A DNA stretch of 64,000 bases from Adlercreutzia sp. ZJ176. Its GTDB lineage: Bacteria; Actinomycetota; Coriobacteriia; Coriobacteriales; Eggerthellaceae. The DNA is taken from contig NZ_JAAKEC010000004.1 of NCBI RefSeq assembly GCF_011038975.1, positions 121,387-185,386 of the forward strand, in the 5' to 3' direction. The translations under genes and the position numbers were made by a program. Shown one piece after another: positions 17,236 through 26,661 of the stretch. The notes below the pieces were generated by a model. It searched no databases. It was given only the letters and a program-made list of their open reading frames with translations, and was not told where the DNA came from. Numbering within the stretch: the stretch's first letter is position 1; every line of letters starts with the position of its first letter.

Positions 17236-17404
17236 GAGCGCCCTGATACTCCGAGCGCCCGGGAGCCGTCGGCGCCCCGGACGCCCCAAGCATCCCGCGG
17301 CCGTCGGCGCCCCTGACACTCCGAGCGCCCCCGGATCGTCAGCGCCCCGCGGCCCCTGATGCAGCGCGGCTTCCGCCGGTTTCTGAGAAACCGTACGGAA
17401 GCCG
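17236..17404. repeat. direct repeats and hairpin between pth and prs
   Basis: Two imperfect copies of a ~42-base GC-rich unit, each containing a CTGA(T/C)ACTCCGAGCGCCC word, lie at about 17236-17278 and 17307-17350. Next to them CGGCTTCCG (17367-17375) and CGGAAGCCG (17396-17404), with GGTTTC/GAAACC inside, form a strong stem just downstream of prs on the minus strand, probably a transcript-end hairpin without a U tract. Confidence 0.55.
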
Positions 17405-17457
17405 AAGATGACGAGCAGCTCATCCCAGACGCGCAGCGAGACTCCCCCGCGCGCGCC

Positions 17458-18423
17458 CTATTCGAACAGGCTAGAGACCGAGCCGTTGCCGTAGACGTTG
17501 CTGATGGTCTGGGCGAACAGCGGGCCTACCGAGAGCACCTTGATCTTGCCGGTCTGACGCGCGAGCGGCACGGGCACGGCGTTGGTGACCACGACCTCCT
17601 CGATGCAGGAGTTCTCGATGCGCTCGTACGCCGGGCCGCTGAACAGGCCGTGCGTGGCGCAGGCGTACACCTTCGCGGCGCCCTTGGCCTTGAGCGTGGC
17701 CGCCGCGGCCACGAGCGAGCCCGCCGTGTCGATCATGTCGTCGTTCAGAACGCAGATCTTGTCCGTGACGTCGCCGATCAGCGCCGTGATCTCGGCCTGG
17801 TTGTGCTTCGGGCGGTCCTTGTGCATGATGGCGATGTCGCAGTCGAGCATGGTAGAGAACTTCTTGGCGGCCTTCGCGCGCCCCACGTCAGGCGACACGA
17901 CGCACAGCTTGTCGGTGTCAAGCCCCATGGACTTGTAATAGTCCACGAAGATGGTCATGGCCGTCATGTGGTTCACCGGGATGTCGAAGAAGCCCTGAAT
18001 GGCGTCCTGGTGCAGGTCGATGGTGATCACGTTGTCAACGCCGGCGGCCTCAAGCAGGTCGGCCACGAGCTTCGCCGTGATGGGCTCGCGCGGGGCGGCC
18101 TTGCGGTCCTGGCGCGCGTAGCCGTAGTGCGCGATGACGGCCGACACGTTGTGGGCGCTCGCGCGCTTGGCGGCGTCGGCCATGATGAGCAGCTCCATGA
18201 GCGCGTCGTTCACGTCGTAGCCCTCGCCGGCGCACACCGACTGGATGAGGAACACTTCCTTACCGCGCACGCTCTCCTGGTAGCGCGCGTAGATCTCGCC
18301 GTTGGCAAACTTCTCGAGCTTGACGTTGCCCAGCGACACGCCGAGCTCCTTCGCGATGCTGTCGGCAAGCTCGGGGTTTGACGTGCCCGTGAACACGGCC
18401 ATGGGCCTTTGCATATCCATCAT
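17458..18423 (-). CDS. prs: ribose-phosphate pyrophosphokinase
   Basis: Makes PRPP from ribose 5-phosphate and ATP for nucleotide, His and Trp synthesis. 321 residues, the normal length. Visible features are FTGTSNPELADSIAKELG at the N terminus, the flexible loop YARQDRKAAPREPITAK, the metal/ATP region DLHQDAIQGFF, and the PRPP-binding loop with VLNDDMIDTAGSL (usual VDDxxDTxGT). The first ATG of a tandem ATG-ATG is chosen, with GGAGAG about nine bases upstream. It follows glmU on the same strand, the frequent glmU-prs pairing. Confidence 0.94.
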   Translation of the reverse strand: MMDMQRPMAVFTGTSNPELADSIAKELGVSLGNVKLEKFANGEIYARYQESVRGKEVFLIQSVCAGEGYDVNDALMELLIMADAAKRASAHNVSAVIAHYGYARQDRKAAPREPITAKLVADLLEAAGVDNVITIDLHQDAIQGFFDIPVNHMTAMTIFVDYYKSMGLDTDKLCVVSPDVGRAKAAKKFSTMLDCDIAIMHKDRPKHNQAEITALIGDVTDKICVLNDDMIDTAGSLVAAAATLKAKGAAKVYACATHGLFSGPAYERIENSCIEEVVVTNAVPVPLARQTGKIKVLSVGPLFAQTISNVYGNGSVSSLFE

Positions 18424-18575
18424 GGAGGCTCTCTCCTTCGTTCGCATGGGCTTTAAACAGCACGCGCCGCCCCGGCGCATGCAACTTACCATTGTAGTAT
18501 CTCACGCGGCGATTCGGCGCCTGAAAACGCCGAATACTTGCAGCCGCAGCCTGCGGCCTGCCAGCGGGCCCCGCG

Positions 18576-18662
18576 GCGGCCCTGCGACTTGGCGACAGCT
18601 TGGCGGGCCCGCCGGCGCAGCAGCGGCCCTGCGACTTAGCGGGCCCGCCGGCGCAGCAGCGG
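18576..18662. repeat. GC-rich direct repeat between prs and glmU
   Basis: A unit consisting of GCGGCCCTGCGACTT followed by a 23-base block beginning GCGGGCCCGCC occurs twice (18576-18626, interrupted, and 18623-18662). The block itself is palindromic in its centre. The whole 18424-18695 gap otherwise contains only the prs leader. Confidence 0.5.
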
Positions 18663-18695
18663 CCGCCCTGACGCGGCCGCCGCGGATGGCGTCTG

Positions 18696-20069
18696 CTACT
18701 CCTTGACCTTACGGTTCTCGTCAGCCCAGCCGGCGATCTCCGTCTGGCGCGCGCGGCCGAGGCCGAGGGCGCCCGCCGGGACGTCCTTCGTGATAACCGA
18801 GCCGGCGCCGATGATGCAGCCCGCGCCGAGCGAGACGGGCGCCACGAGCATGGTGGAGGACCCCACGAACGCGCCGTCGCCGATGTGCGTGGGCCACTTG
18901 TTCGCGCCGTCGTAGTTGCAGGTGATGGTGCCCGCGCCGAGGTTCACGCCCTCGCCGATGGTGGCGTCGCCCACGTAGCTCAGGTGCGGCACCTTCGAGC
19001 CCTTGCCCACCGTGGACTTCTTGATCTCCACGTGCGTGCCGGCCTTCGCGCCCTCGCACAAATGCGCCTTCGGGCGCAGGTAGGCGCGCGGGCCGCAGGT
19101 GGCGCCGTCGTCGACCTGCGCCTCTGTGGCCACCGTCTCGTCGACCACGCAGCCGCGCCCGATGCGCGTGTCCGTCAGGCGCGTGTTCGGGCCTATCACG
19201 CTGTCCTCGCCGACGGAGGTCTTCCCCATGAGGATGACCTGGGGCAGAAGCTCCACGTCGCGCTCGATCTCCACGTCGGGGCCGATCCACACCTGCGCGG
19301 GGTCCCACATGGTCACGCCGTTCGCCAGGTGCCGCGCGTTGACGCGCCGCTGCATGATGCCCGCGGCCTCGGCCAGCTGCATGCGCGAGTTCACGCCCAG
19401 GCACTCGGCGGCGTCGGCTGCCGGCAGCGCCAGCACGCGGCGACCCTCTGCGCGGCAGATGCCCAAAACGTCAGTGAGGTAGAACTCGCCTTGCGCGTTG
19501 TCGCTGCTCACCTGCGTGAGCGCATCGAAGAGCGCGCGGGCGTCGAAGCAGTAGAAGCCCGAGTTGCACTCGGTGACGGCGGCCTCCTCGGGCGTGGCGT
19601 CCTTCTGCTCCACGATGCGCGCCACCTCGCCGGCCTCGTCGCGGATGATGCGGCCGTAGCCGAAGGGGTCGTCGAGCTGCATGGTGAGCACCACCACGGC
19701 CGCGTCGTTCTCGTCGCGCAGGCGCACGAGCGCGGAGATGGTGTCGGGCGTGATGAGCGGGCAGTCGCCCGAGAGCACCACGAGCGAGCCCTCGAAGCCC
19801 GCAAGCGCGTCCTTGCACGCCGCCACCGCGTCGGCCGTGCCGCGCTGCTCGGCCTGCACCACCACCTCGGTGTCGGCCTCCACGAGCGGGATCACCTGCT
19901 CACGCGCGTGGCCCACCACGCTCACGATGCGCTCGGCGCCCGCGTCCTTCGCGGCGTCGACCACCCATCGCACGAGCGGCTTCCCCAGGATCTCATGCGC
20001 GACCTTGGGCTTCTTCGACTTCATACGCGTGCCCGCGCCAGCGGCGAGCACAACAGCGGCGGTGTTCAT
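18696..20069 (-). CDS. glmU: bifunctional UDP-GlcNAc pyrophosphorylase / GlcN-1-P acetyltransferase
   Basis: Makes UDP-N-acetylglucosamine for peptidoglycan. 457 residues. The N-terminal uridylyltransferase domain has VVLAAGAGTRMKSKKPKVAH, QRGTADAV and LSGDCPLI; the C-terminal half is a left-handed beta helix of hexapeptide repeats with the acetyltransferase signature LSYVGDATIGEGVNLGAGT and NYDGANKWPT. It is the first gene before prs and pth on the minus strand; all three are core functions. The 433-base gap upstream holds its promoter and a large inverted repeat. Confidence 0.96.
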   Translation of the reverse strand: MNTAAVVLAAGAGTRMKSKKPKVAHEILGKPLVRWVVDAAKDAGAERIVSVVGHAREQVIPLVEADTEVVVQAEQRGTADAVAACKDALAGFEGSLVVLSGDCPLITPDTISALVRLRDENDAAVVVLTMQLDDPFGYGRIIRDEAGEVARIVEQKDATPEEAAVTECNSGFYCFDARALFDALTQVSSDNAQGEFYLTDVLGICRAEGRRVLALPAADAAECLGVNSRMQLAEAAGIMQRRVNARHLANGVTMWDPAQVWIGPDVEIERDVELLPQVILMGKTSVGEDSVIGPNTRLTDTRIGRGCVVDETVATEAQVDDGATCGPRAYLRPKAHLCEGAKAGTHVEIKKSTVGKGSKVPHLSYVGDATIGEGVNLGAGTITCNYDGANKWPTHIGDGAFVGSSTMLVAPVSLGAGCIIGAGSVITKDVPAGALGLGRARQTEIAGWADENRKVKE

Positions 20070-20272
20070 GTCAGACCTTTCGTCGGCGAATCAAAGCGGC
20101 GGCGCGGTCCCGGCGGGCACGCGCCCATGTGGCGAAAGTATAGCACTGGCTCGTTTCGCCCCGCGCGGGCAGCCGGAATGCGGTATGTGGGCGCGACCAG
20201 AGAGAGGGCGCGCGGGCAGCCGGGGAGGAGCGCGCGGGACACGCGCGGGACACGCCAGCGCATACCAACATG
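20070..20272. other. upstream region of glmU
   Basis: About 200 bases between the glmU start and the inverted-repeat element. GC-rich with degenerate CGCGCGGG words; no convincing gene. It should hold the glmU promoter but I cannot place -35/-10 boxes with confidence. Confidence 0.4.
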
Positions 20273-20418
20273 CGAGAAACACGCGATCTGATACCGCGAA
20301 GGGCGTCCCGAGCGCGGCCTTTAGGCTGCCACGGGACAAAACCCCTGATGGGGTTCTGTCGTTTTATGCGACAACATGCCTCAGGCGCGAAAACCGGTAT
20401 CAGATCGCGTGTTTCTCG
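20273..20418. repeat. 146-bp element with perfect 23-bp terminal inverted repeats
   Basis: Arms 20273-20295 and 20396-20418 are exact reverse complements over 23 bases (24 counting the next pair inward). Inside are two nested hairpins: AACCCC/GGGGTT around TGAT, and GTCG/CGAC around a T-rich loop. There is no reading frame. It lies downstream of copA and upstream of glmU. The size and ends fit a MITE-like or palindromic intergenic element, or a very strong bidirectional terminator. Confidence 0.75.
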
Positions 20419-20502
20419 ACGGTTTGGAGAGAAGAGTGTGTCGCATGCTGCCGGGGAGGGGCGCGGGCAGCGCGCCGGCGTGCCCCTCCCCGCGGGCGGA
20501 CC

Positions 20503-22980
20503 CTACTTGAAGCGCTTGAGGAGCAGCGAGTTGGACACCACTGACACGCTCGAGAACGCCATGGCAGCGCCGGCGAGCGCTGGGGCCAGGATGCCCACCG
20601 CCGCGAGCGGGATCATGACGCAGTTGTAGACGAGCGCCCAGAACAGGTTCTGCTTGATCTTGCGCATGGTGGCCGCCGAGAGGCGCAGCGCCGTCACGAG
20701 GTCGCCCAGGTTGTTGCGCATGAGCACCACCTGGCCCGCGTCGAGCGCCACGTCGGTGCCGCTCGCCATGGCCACGCCGATGTCGGCCGCCGCGAGCGCC
20801 GGGGCGTCGTTGATGCCGTCGCCCACGAACGCGGTGACGACGGCCGGGGCGCCCTGCGCGTCGCGCCCGCGCGCGCCCGCCGCGCGACCCGCGCTGGCGT
20901 CGGAGCCGGAGCTGGCGCCCGCACCCGCGCCTGCGTCCCCGCCGGGGCCGGAGCCGGCGTCCGCGCCCGCTCCCGCGCCGGAGCCCATGCCCATGCCCGC
21001 GCCTGCGCCGGCGCGCACCGCCTGCACGCGCTCGGCCTTCCCGAGCGGCTTCACGCCGAAGAACACGTGGTCAGCGGGAATGCCCACCTGGGCCGCCACG
21101 TCCTCGGCCGGGCCCTGGGCGTCGCCCGTGACCAGGTAGGCCGCGATGCCGTAGGTGCCCTGCAGCTCGGCGAGCGCCTCGGCCGCGTCGGGCTTGGGCT
21201 CGTCACGGAACTCGAAACCGCCCCTGTCGGCGCCGTCCACCACGACGCGCGAGCCCACGAACACCTCGTGGCCCTCGACCACGCCGCGCACGCCCTCGCC
21301 AACCACAGCCTCGAACGCCTCCACCGCGGGAAGCCCGGCGAGCCCGCCAGGCTCGCCAGCCCCGCCAGGCTCCCCAGCCCCGCCGACACCGCCTTCCGCG
21401 CCGGCGCCATCTCCCTCGCCGGCGCCGACAGCACCGCTGGCCTGCGCGTACTCGACCACCGCGCGCGCCAGCGGGTGCTCGCTGCGCGCCTCGAGCGCGG
21501 CAGCCAGCCGCAACGCCTCGGGAGCCACGTCGCACGCGACCACCTGCGGGGCGCCCTGCGTGACGGTGCCCGTCTTGTCGAACACCGCCGCGTCGAGCTT
21601 GCACATGCGCTCGAGCACCTCGCCGTCCTTGATGAGCACGCCGAGCTGCGCGCCCTTGCCCATGCCCACCATGAGCGCCGTGGGCGTGGCGAGCCCCAGC
21701 GCGCACGGGCACGCCACGCAGATGACGGCGATGGCGGGCAGGAGCGCCTGCTGGAGCAGAGCATCCGGGCTTTCGGGCGGCACGAGGAAGAACCACACGC
21801 CGAACGTGAGCGCCGCGATGACCAGGATCGCCGGCACGAACACCGACGCGATCTTGTCGGCCATGCGCTGCACCGGCGCCTTCGAGCCCTGCGCGTCCTC
21901 CACCGCGCGCACGATGCGCGCGAGCGTGGAGTCGGCGCCCACGCGCAGCGCGCGCACCTCGAGCGCGCCCGTGGCGTTCGTCGTGCCGCCCGTCACGGCA
22001 TCGCCCGCACGCTTGACGACCGGCAGCGCCTCGCCGGTGAGCATCGACTCGTCGACCTCGGACGCGCCGTCGCACACCACGCCGTCGACCGGCACCTTCT
22101 CGCCGGGGCGCACGAGCACGGTGTCGCCCGCCATCACCTGCGCGAGCGGCACCTCGACCTCCGCGCCGCCGCGCACCACGCGCGCCACGGGCGGCGTGAG
22201 GCTCATGAGAGACTCGATGGCCTGGTTCGTGGCGCCCTTCGCACGCGCCTCGAGGATCTTGCCCAGAAGCACGAACGTGATGAGCATGGCACACGTCTCG
22301 AAGTACGGCATGCCGCCGTTGACGCGGAGGGCCTCATGCCCCGTCCACTGGCCCGTGATTACCGGGAGGAACGTGATCCACAGCGAGAAGAGGAACGCGA
22401 TCGACGTGCCGAGCGCCACGAGCACGTCCATGTTGGCGCTGCCTCCCTTGAGCGACCCCCACGCGCCCTGGTAGAAGCGCGCGCCGCAGCCGAACTGCAC
22501 GGGGATGGTAAGCAGCATGAGCAGGACGTTCGCCGCGAACATGGACTGCACGTGCGTGGGCTCGGCGCCGCCTGTGAAAAGCCCCGCGAGGGCCGCTCCC
22601 ACAGCCATGTGCGCGCCCGGCAGCATGCCGACGCACACGACGAGCACCGTGAGAGCGGCGCTTACCGCGAACACGCGCAGGTCGTGCTTGGCGCGGGCGG
22701 CTTCCCTGGCGCGGCGCTTCTCGTCGACGAGCGGAGCGTCGTCGGGGATGATCTCGGCGGTGAACGACAGGTTGTCGAACACGCGCAGCATGTCGTCGAC
22801 GCTCGCCGCGCTCGGATCGAACGTGACCTGCCCGGTGTTGTTCGCCAGGTTGACGGAGCACCTGATCACGCCCGGGGTCTTGAGGTAGTGGCTCTCGACC
22901 GACCGCGCGCAGTTCGCGCAGTGCATGCCCTCGATGGAGAGGCGGATGGTGGCCTCGGCAGGCGCAATGGCTTCTTCCAT
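20503..22980 (-). CDS. copA: copper-translocating P-type ATPase
   Basis: Exports Cu(I) across the membrane using ATP. 825 residues. N-terminal heavy-metal domain with GMHCANC (Cys21, Cys24), eight predicted TM segments, TGEA actuator loop, the CPC metal-binding motif in TM6 ([14 protein letters not shown]), phosphorylation motif DKTGT, SEHPLA nucleotide-binding motif and [16 protein letters not shown]. Two Gly/Ala/Ser-rich inserts interrupt the soluble ATP-binding region: ~35 residues after the HP motif and ~55 residues just before GDGIND. The start is 10 bases after csoR and its ribosome site overlaps the csoR stop, so the two form a copper-responsive operon. Confidence 0.94.
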   Translation of the reverse strand: MEEAIAPAEATIRLSIEGMHCANCARSVESHYLKTPGVIRCSVNLANNTGQVTFDPSAASVDDMLRVFDNLSFTAEIIPDDAPLVDEKRRAREAARAKHDLRVFAVSAALTVLVVCVGMLPGAHMAVGAALAGLFTGGAEPTHVQSMFAANVLLMLLTIPVQFGCGARFYQGAWGSLKGGSANMDVLVALGTSIAFLFSLWITFLPVITGQWTGHEALRVNGGMPYFETCAMLITFVLLGKILEARAKGATNQAIESLMSLTPPVARVVRGGAEVEVPLAQVMAGDTVLVRPGEKVPVDGVVCDGASEVDESMLTGEALPVVKRAGDAVTGGTTNATGALEVRALRVGADSTLARIVRAVEDAQGSKAPVQRMADKIASVFVPAILVIAALTFGVWFFLVPPESPDALLQQALLPAIAVICVACPCALGLATPTALMVGMGKGAQLGVLIKDGEVLERMCKLDAAVFDKTGTVTQGAPQVVACDVAPEALRLAAALEARSEHPLARAVVEYAQASGAVGAGEGDGAGAEGGVGGAGEPGGAGEPGGLAGLPAVEAFEAVVGEGVRGVVEGHEVFVGSRVVVDGADRGGFEFRDEPKPDAAEALAELQGTYGIAAYLVTGDAQGPAEDVAAQVGIPADHVFFGVKPLGKAERVQAVRAGAGAGMGMGSGAGAGADAGSGPGGDAGAGAGASSGSDASAGRAAGARGRDAQGAPAVVTAFVGDGINDAPALAAADIGVAMASGTDVALDAGQVVLMRNNLGDLVTALRLSAATMRKIKQNLFWALVYNCVMIPLAAVGILAPALAGAAMAFSSVSVVSNSLLLKRFK

Positions 22981-22990
22981 GCCGGCCTCC

Positions 22991-23344
22991 TTAGGAGAAG
23001 CGCCGAATGAGGTCCATGACCTCTTCGACTACCTCATCGTTGCCCGCGCGGACCTCCTCGACCACGCAGGTCTCCAGGTGCTCGCGCAGCAGCATCTCGG
23101 ACACGCGGCGGATCGCGCTCTGCGCCGCCGCGAGCTGCATGAGCACGTCGCCGCAGTAGCGGTTGTCGTCGATCATCGCCTTCACACCGCCGAGCTGCCC
23201 GATCGCGCGGTTCAGCCGCTTCTGCACGTCACGCTGCAGCTCCTCGCTGCGCGGCGTGTGTTTGTGCTTGCAGGCGCACGTGTGCGCGCCCGGCGCCGCC
23301 GCGTCAGCGCGCGGCGCGCACGCCTCGTCCTCTTGCTCGTACAT
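22991..23344 (-). CDS. csoR: CsoR-type copper-sensing repressor
   Basis: 117-residue DUF156 (CsoR/FrmR) all-helical repressor. The Cu(I) site is visible as Cys in NRYCGDVL and the His-x3-Cys pair in REHLETCV, the C-H-C trio of true copper sensors. The N-terminal ~30 residues are an extra Cys/His-rich tail (CACKHKH) that may bind metal. AAAGGAGAA precedes the ATG. Copper binding should release it from the two operators just upstream and derepress csoR-copA. Confidence 0.93.
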   Translation of the reverse strand: MYEQEDEACAPRADAAAPGAHTCACKHKHTPRSEELQRDVQKRLNRAIGQLGGVKAMIDDNRYCGDVLMQLAAAQSAIRRVSEMLLREHLETCVVEEVRAGNDEVVEEVMDLIRRFS

Positions 23345-23361
23345 GCCGTTCTCCTTTCAGC

Positions 23362-23417
23362 ATACCCTCGGGGGGTATCTTGTCATTCGACGGCATTATA
23401 TACCCCCGAGGGGTATA
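23362..23417. promoter_or_regulatory. two CsoR operators
   Basis: ATACCCTCGGGGGGTAT (23362-23378) and TATACCCC-cga-GGGGTATA (23399-23417) both match the GC-tract palindromes bound by CsoR proteins (ATACCC...GGGTAT). They are about 20 bases apart, just upstream of csoR, and would cover its promoter. Confidence 0.85.
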
Positions 23418-23495
23418 AGCAAGGGGGATTTCTGCGAAGAAGTCCGAAAGCAGGCGTACGAAGGTTCCTGGCAGCAGGCAGCCGCTGCAAGCAGG

Positions 23496-23608
23496 CAGGT
23501 GCCGCATCCGAAAGCAGGGTGCAGACCGGCAGACGCCGCGTCCGAAAGCAGGGCGCAAGCCAGCAGGTGCCGCACCCGAAAGCAGGGTGCAAGCCCGCAG
23601 ACGCCGTG
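23496..23608. repeat. 34-bp tandem repeat, about 3.3 copies
   Basis: Units at 23496-23529, 23530-23563 and 23564-23597 share the core CCGAAAGCAGGG(T/C)GCA, with alternating CAGGTGCCG and CAGACGCCG beginnings; a partial fourth copy runs into the nhaA stop region. There are no unique spacers, so it is not a CRISPR. It fills the space between the CsoR operators and nhaA. Confidence 0.8.
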
Positions 23609-23611
23609 CCC

Positions 23612-25390
23612 CTAGCCCTTCCGGCGCTCCACCACGACCTCGGCCACCCCGGGCTTCGCGCGGCGGGCGGCGTCGACCTTGTCGTAGAGCTCGTCGTCAT
23701 CGAGGCTCGCCATGAGCTGCACGGAGGCGCGCGCGGCCTCGGCCCCGGCGGTCTGACGATGCACGTCCTCGCTGCTCGTGGTGAGGTAGGCCACGCCGCG
23801 GTGCTTGTCCGCCCGCGCCTGCACGAGCAGGAACATGAAGCCCGCCACGCCCGCCACGAGCGACGCCGCCAGAATGCCCAGCTTCGCCGCGGAGATGAGC
23901 GCCTCGTCGTCGTACGCCAGGTTCGCCACGAAGATCGCCATCGTGAAGCCCACGCCGCCGAGGACGGCCGCGCCGAGCATGTGCACCCAGTTCACGTTCT
24001 CGGGAAGGCTCGCCACCTTCAGCTTCACCGTGAGGAGGCTGAACAGCATGATGCCCACGGGCTTGCCCACCGCCAGGCCGAAGAACACGCCGAGGAGCAC
24101 CGGGCTCGAGAGCAGCGCGCCGAAGTCGGCGCCCGCCAGCGCCACGTCGGCGTTCGTGAGCGCGAACAGCGGCAGCACGCCGAAGTACACCCACGAGTAC
24201 AGCTTGTGCTCGAGGCGCGTGGCCGGCGGCACCACCTGGCGCGTCACGCGCGAGAGGTTCTGCACCGTCTCGATGTACTCGCCCTGCGCGATCACGGGCA
24301 CCTCGGCGTCATACACCTGCCGCGCTTCGCGCACGCGGTCGTCCGACCAGCTCAAAAAGCTGTTCAGGTTCACGCGCGAACCCGAGGGGATGGTGAACGC
24401 CAAAAGCACGCCCGCGATGGTGGAGTGCACGCCCGACATGAACACGCAGAACCACAGCACGGCGCCGATGATGAGGTAGGGGTACAGCGAGAAGATGTGC
24501 GCGCGGTTCATCACCAACAGCACCACGAGCACCGCCGCCGCGCAGCCGAGCCACGCGAGGGACGGGGTCGTCCCGTAGAACACCGCGATCACGAGGATGG
24601 CGATGATGTCGTCGGCCACGGCGAGCGTGGAGAGGAACACGCGCAGGCCGTTCGGCACGCGATTGCCCAGAAGCGCCATGATGCCCAGCGCGAACGCGAT
24701 GTCGGTCGCCGTGGGCACGCCCCAGCCCTGCGCGGTGGCGGGGTTGCCCGCGTTGAACGCCGAGTACACCACGATGGGCACGACCACGCCGCCGACCGCC
24801 GCGATGATGGGCAGCGCCGCCTGGCGGATGTTGGTGAGCTCGCCCACCGTCATCTCGTATTTGATCTCGAGGCCCACCAGCAGGAAGAACACGGCCATGA
24901 GCACGTCGTTTATGATGTGCGCGAGCGACATCTCGCCGACGAAGTCACCGAAGCCGATGATGACGTGCGTGTGCCAGAACTCGAGGAACGACTCGTGCAT
25001 GCCGGTGTTCGCCACCACGAGCGCCACGATGGCGGCCAGCAACATGACGCCCGCCGCCTTGGTCGAGGAGTGCGTGAAGTGGATGAGGCGGCGGTAGCGG
25101 CGCTGGTGGCCCTGCACCTCGTCGATGTAGATGCCGTGCGGGTCGGGGTTGCTGGCGCTCGGGTAGACGGGGGCGCCGGAATCATCGGAGGCCGGGACGG
25201 CCGCAGCGCCTTCGGATGCGTCGGGTACCGCGTCGGGCGCTGCGTCAGGCGCTGCGTCGGACGCGTCGGGTATCATGCCGAGCACGTCGGGCATCGCAGG
25301 CGCGGAGGATACGACCGCACGCGCCGCGGAGGCCCTTCCACGCGCGCTTTCCGCCTCACTCACAAGGGGGGTCTTCTTCTCCACGCCCAT
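23612..25390 (-). CDS. nhaA: Na+/H+ antiporter NhaA with extended tails
   Basis: Exports Na+ in exchange for protons. The membrane domain (about residues 105-510) has the NhaA landmarks: HHIINDVLMAVFFLLVGLE-like segment, GWGVPTATDIAFALGI, and the ion-binding Asp pair in AVADDIIAI. The start is the ATG at 25390, which has GAGAGG seven bases upstream. The protein is ~592 residues, some 200 longer than E. coli NhaA, because of an Ala/Pro/Asp-rich N-terminal tail of ~85 residues and a hydrophilic C-terminal tail of ~55 residues. Both tails look disordered. Confidence 0.92.
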   Translation of the reverse strand: MGVEKKTPLVSEAESARGRASAARAVVSSAPAMPDVLGMIPDASDAAPDAAPDAVPDASEGAAAVPASDDSGAPVYPSASNPDPHGIYIDEVQGHQRRYRRLIHFTHSSTKAAGVMLLAAIVALVVANTGMHESFLEFWHTHVIIGFGDFVGEMSLAHIINDVLMAVFFLLVGLEIKYEMTVGELTNIRQAALPIIAAVGGVVVPIVVYSAFNAGNPATAQGWGVPTATDIAFALGIMALLGNRVPNGLRVFLSTLAVADDIIAILVIAVFYGTTPSLAWLGCAAAVLVVLLVMNRAHIFSLYPYLIIGAVLWFCVFMSGVHSTIAGVLLAFTIPSGSRVNLNSFLSWSDDRVREARQVYDAEVPVIAQGEYIETVQNLSRVTRQVVPPATRLEHKLYSWVYFGVLPLFALTNADVALAGADFGALLSSPVLLGVFFGLAVGKPVGIMLFSLLTVKLKVASLPENVNWVHMLGAAVLGGVGFTMAIFVANLAYDDEALISAAKLGILAASLVAGVAGFMFLLVQARADKHRGVAYLTTSSEDVHRQTAGAEAARASVQLMASLDDDELYDKVDAARRAKPGVAEVVVERRKG

Positions 25391-25838
25391 GGCAGCACCT
25401 CTCATGTCCCGTCCGGCCGAGGCCCTCACGTAAAGCTCTCTTCTTCTTTTCTTTTCAAGAACCTTACCAGATTACCAGATAACTCATCGCCGGACACTCA
25501 TCCGCAGCGCACGCCCGCAAAAAAGCCGCGAAACAGACCACGCTTCCGCGCGTATCGCGGGCGCGTTCGCTCGACGTGCGGCATTTTCGCAGATAACGCC
25601 CGCATTTCGCACGCCATGCCCCACCTGTTGACCATATGACTTCAATTTGTGCGCCGTGTGCAAAACGTTTTGCGCTATGCTTGTCTTGCAGCCTTGAGAC
25701 GAGGAGCCGCCGTTGAGGAAACCGTCTGATAAGCGCAGGTGCATGCGCGTTTTAGAAGACAGGGTCCGCGCGTACGCGCAGGAGCAGCTCACCCGCCTGG
25801 CTGTTTTTTGTTCGCCACGAGTTGAGAGGTGATACTTC
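25391..25838. other. intergenic region between nhaA and hpf
   Basis: 448 bases with divergent flanking genes, so it holds promoters for both. Besides the palindrome at 25660-25673, a T6 run at 25803-25808 lies close to the hpf start. GAGAGGTGATACTTC ahead of 25839 is the hpf ribosome site. I see no gene supported by codon pattern here. Confidence 0.5.
25660..25673. promoter_or_regulatory. perfect 14-bp LacI/PurR-like operator
   Basis: GCAAAACGTTTTGC is a perfect palindrome with the central CG typical of LacI/GalR-family sites and lies just upstream of a possible -10 box (TATGCT, 25676-25681) about 160 bases before hpf. The binding protein is not in the window. Confidence 0.5.
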
Positions 25839-26417
25839 ATGAGCATTACCGTATCCGGACGCAAAATGCCCATCACCGACGCACTGCGCCAGTACGCTGA
25901 AGAGAAGATCGGCGCTGCCATCAAGGTCATCGAGGCCGACCCCATCAACACCGAGGTCGTGCTGTATAAGGAGAAGAACCCCGCGAACCCCGTGCCCGCC
26001 ATCTGCGAGGTGACCGTGCGCGTGAAGGGCCACATCGTGCGCGTCGAGGAGAACGAGGAGGACATGTACGCGGCCATCGACGTGGCAGCCGCGAAGGTGT
26101 CCCGCCAGCTGCGCAAGTACAAGACGCGCGTGATCGACAAGAAGGTCCGCTCCGCCGAGAAGGCCGTCGACCTCGCCCCCGCCCCCGCCGAGGGCGCGCT
26201 TGACCTCGACCGCCTGATGGAGGAGCTCACCGACGACGAGGTCGTGCGCGTGAAGGAGCTGGAGTTCGCCCCCATGACCGAGGAGGAGGCCCTCATCGAG
26301 ATCGACCTCATCGGACACGACTTCTTCGTCTATACTGACCGTGACACCAATCGGGTATGCGTGCTGTACCGCCGCGACGACGGCGGCTACGGCCTGCTGA
26401 AGCAGAAAGAGGACTAG
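25839..26417 (+). CDS. hpf: long-form ribosome hibernation promoting factor
   Basis: 192 residues, the long HPF form that makes 100S ribosome dimers in resting cells. The N-terminal ~100 residues are the ribosome-binding HPF/YfiA domain (SITVSGRKMPITDALRQYAE; YAAIDVAAAKVSRQLRKYK), joined by an Ala/Pro linker to the C-terminal dimerisation domain (EEALIEIDLIGHDFFVYTD, VCVLYRRDDGGYGLL). GAGAGG is at good distance from the ATG. The acyl carrier protein gene follows after three bases, so stationary-phase control may extend to it. Confidence 0.95.
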   Translation: MSITVSGRKMPITDALRQYAEEKIGAAIKVIEADPINTEVVLYKEKNPANPVPAICEVTVRVKGHIVRVEENEEDMYAAIDVAAAKVSRQLRKYKTRVIDKKVRSAEKAVDLAPAPAEGALDLDRLMEELTDDEVVRVKELEFAPMTEEEALIEIDLIGHDFFVYTDRDTNRVCVLYRRDDGGYGLLKQKED

Positions 26418-26420
26418 CTC

Positions 26421-26639
26421 GTGGCTACCATCGACACCATTCGCTCCATCCTTGAGGAGAACCTCGACATCGCCCCTGAGAGCGTCACCGAGTCGTCCAC
26501 GTTCGACTCGCTCGGCATCGACTCGCTCGACATGGTCGAGCTGATCTGCGAGCTGGAGGATAGGCTCGAGATCGACTTCGGCGAGCCCGAGGGCCTCGAG
26601 ACGATGACCGACCTGGTGGAGTACATCGACAACCTGTAG
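26421..26639 (+). CDS. acpP: acyl carrier protein
   Basis: 72-residue carrier protein, start GTG. The phosphopantetheine attachment Ser is in LGIDSLDMVEL, and the surrounding helices match AcpP (IRSILEENLDI; DRLEIDFGE). It carries acyl chains for fatty acid synthesis, though an accessory carrier is possible because no other lipid gene is adjacent. It is transcribed with hpf and ends at a strong terminator. Confidence 0.93.
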   Translation: MATIDTIRSILEENLDIAPESVTESSTFDSLGIDSLDMVELICELEDRLEIDFGEPEGLETMTDLVEYIDNL

Positions 26640-26661
26640 ACCAGGCTGCATGAGCCGTGCC

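Noticed and set aside
23496..23608. CRISPR array
   Set aside because: Units abut one another without unique spacers, and no cas genes are near.
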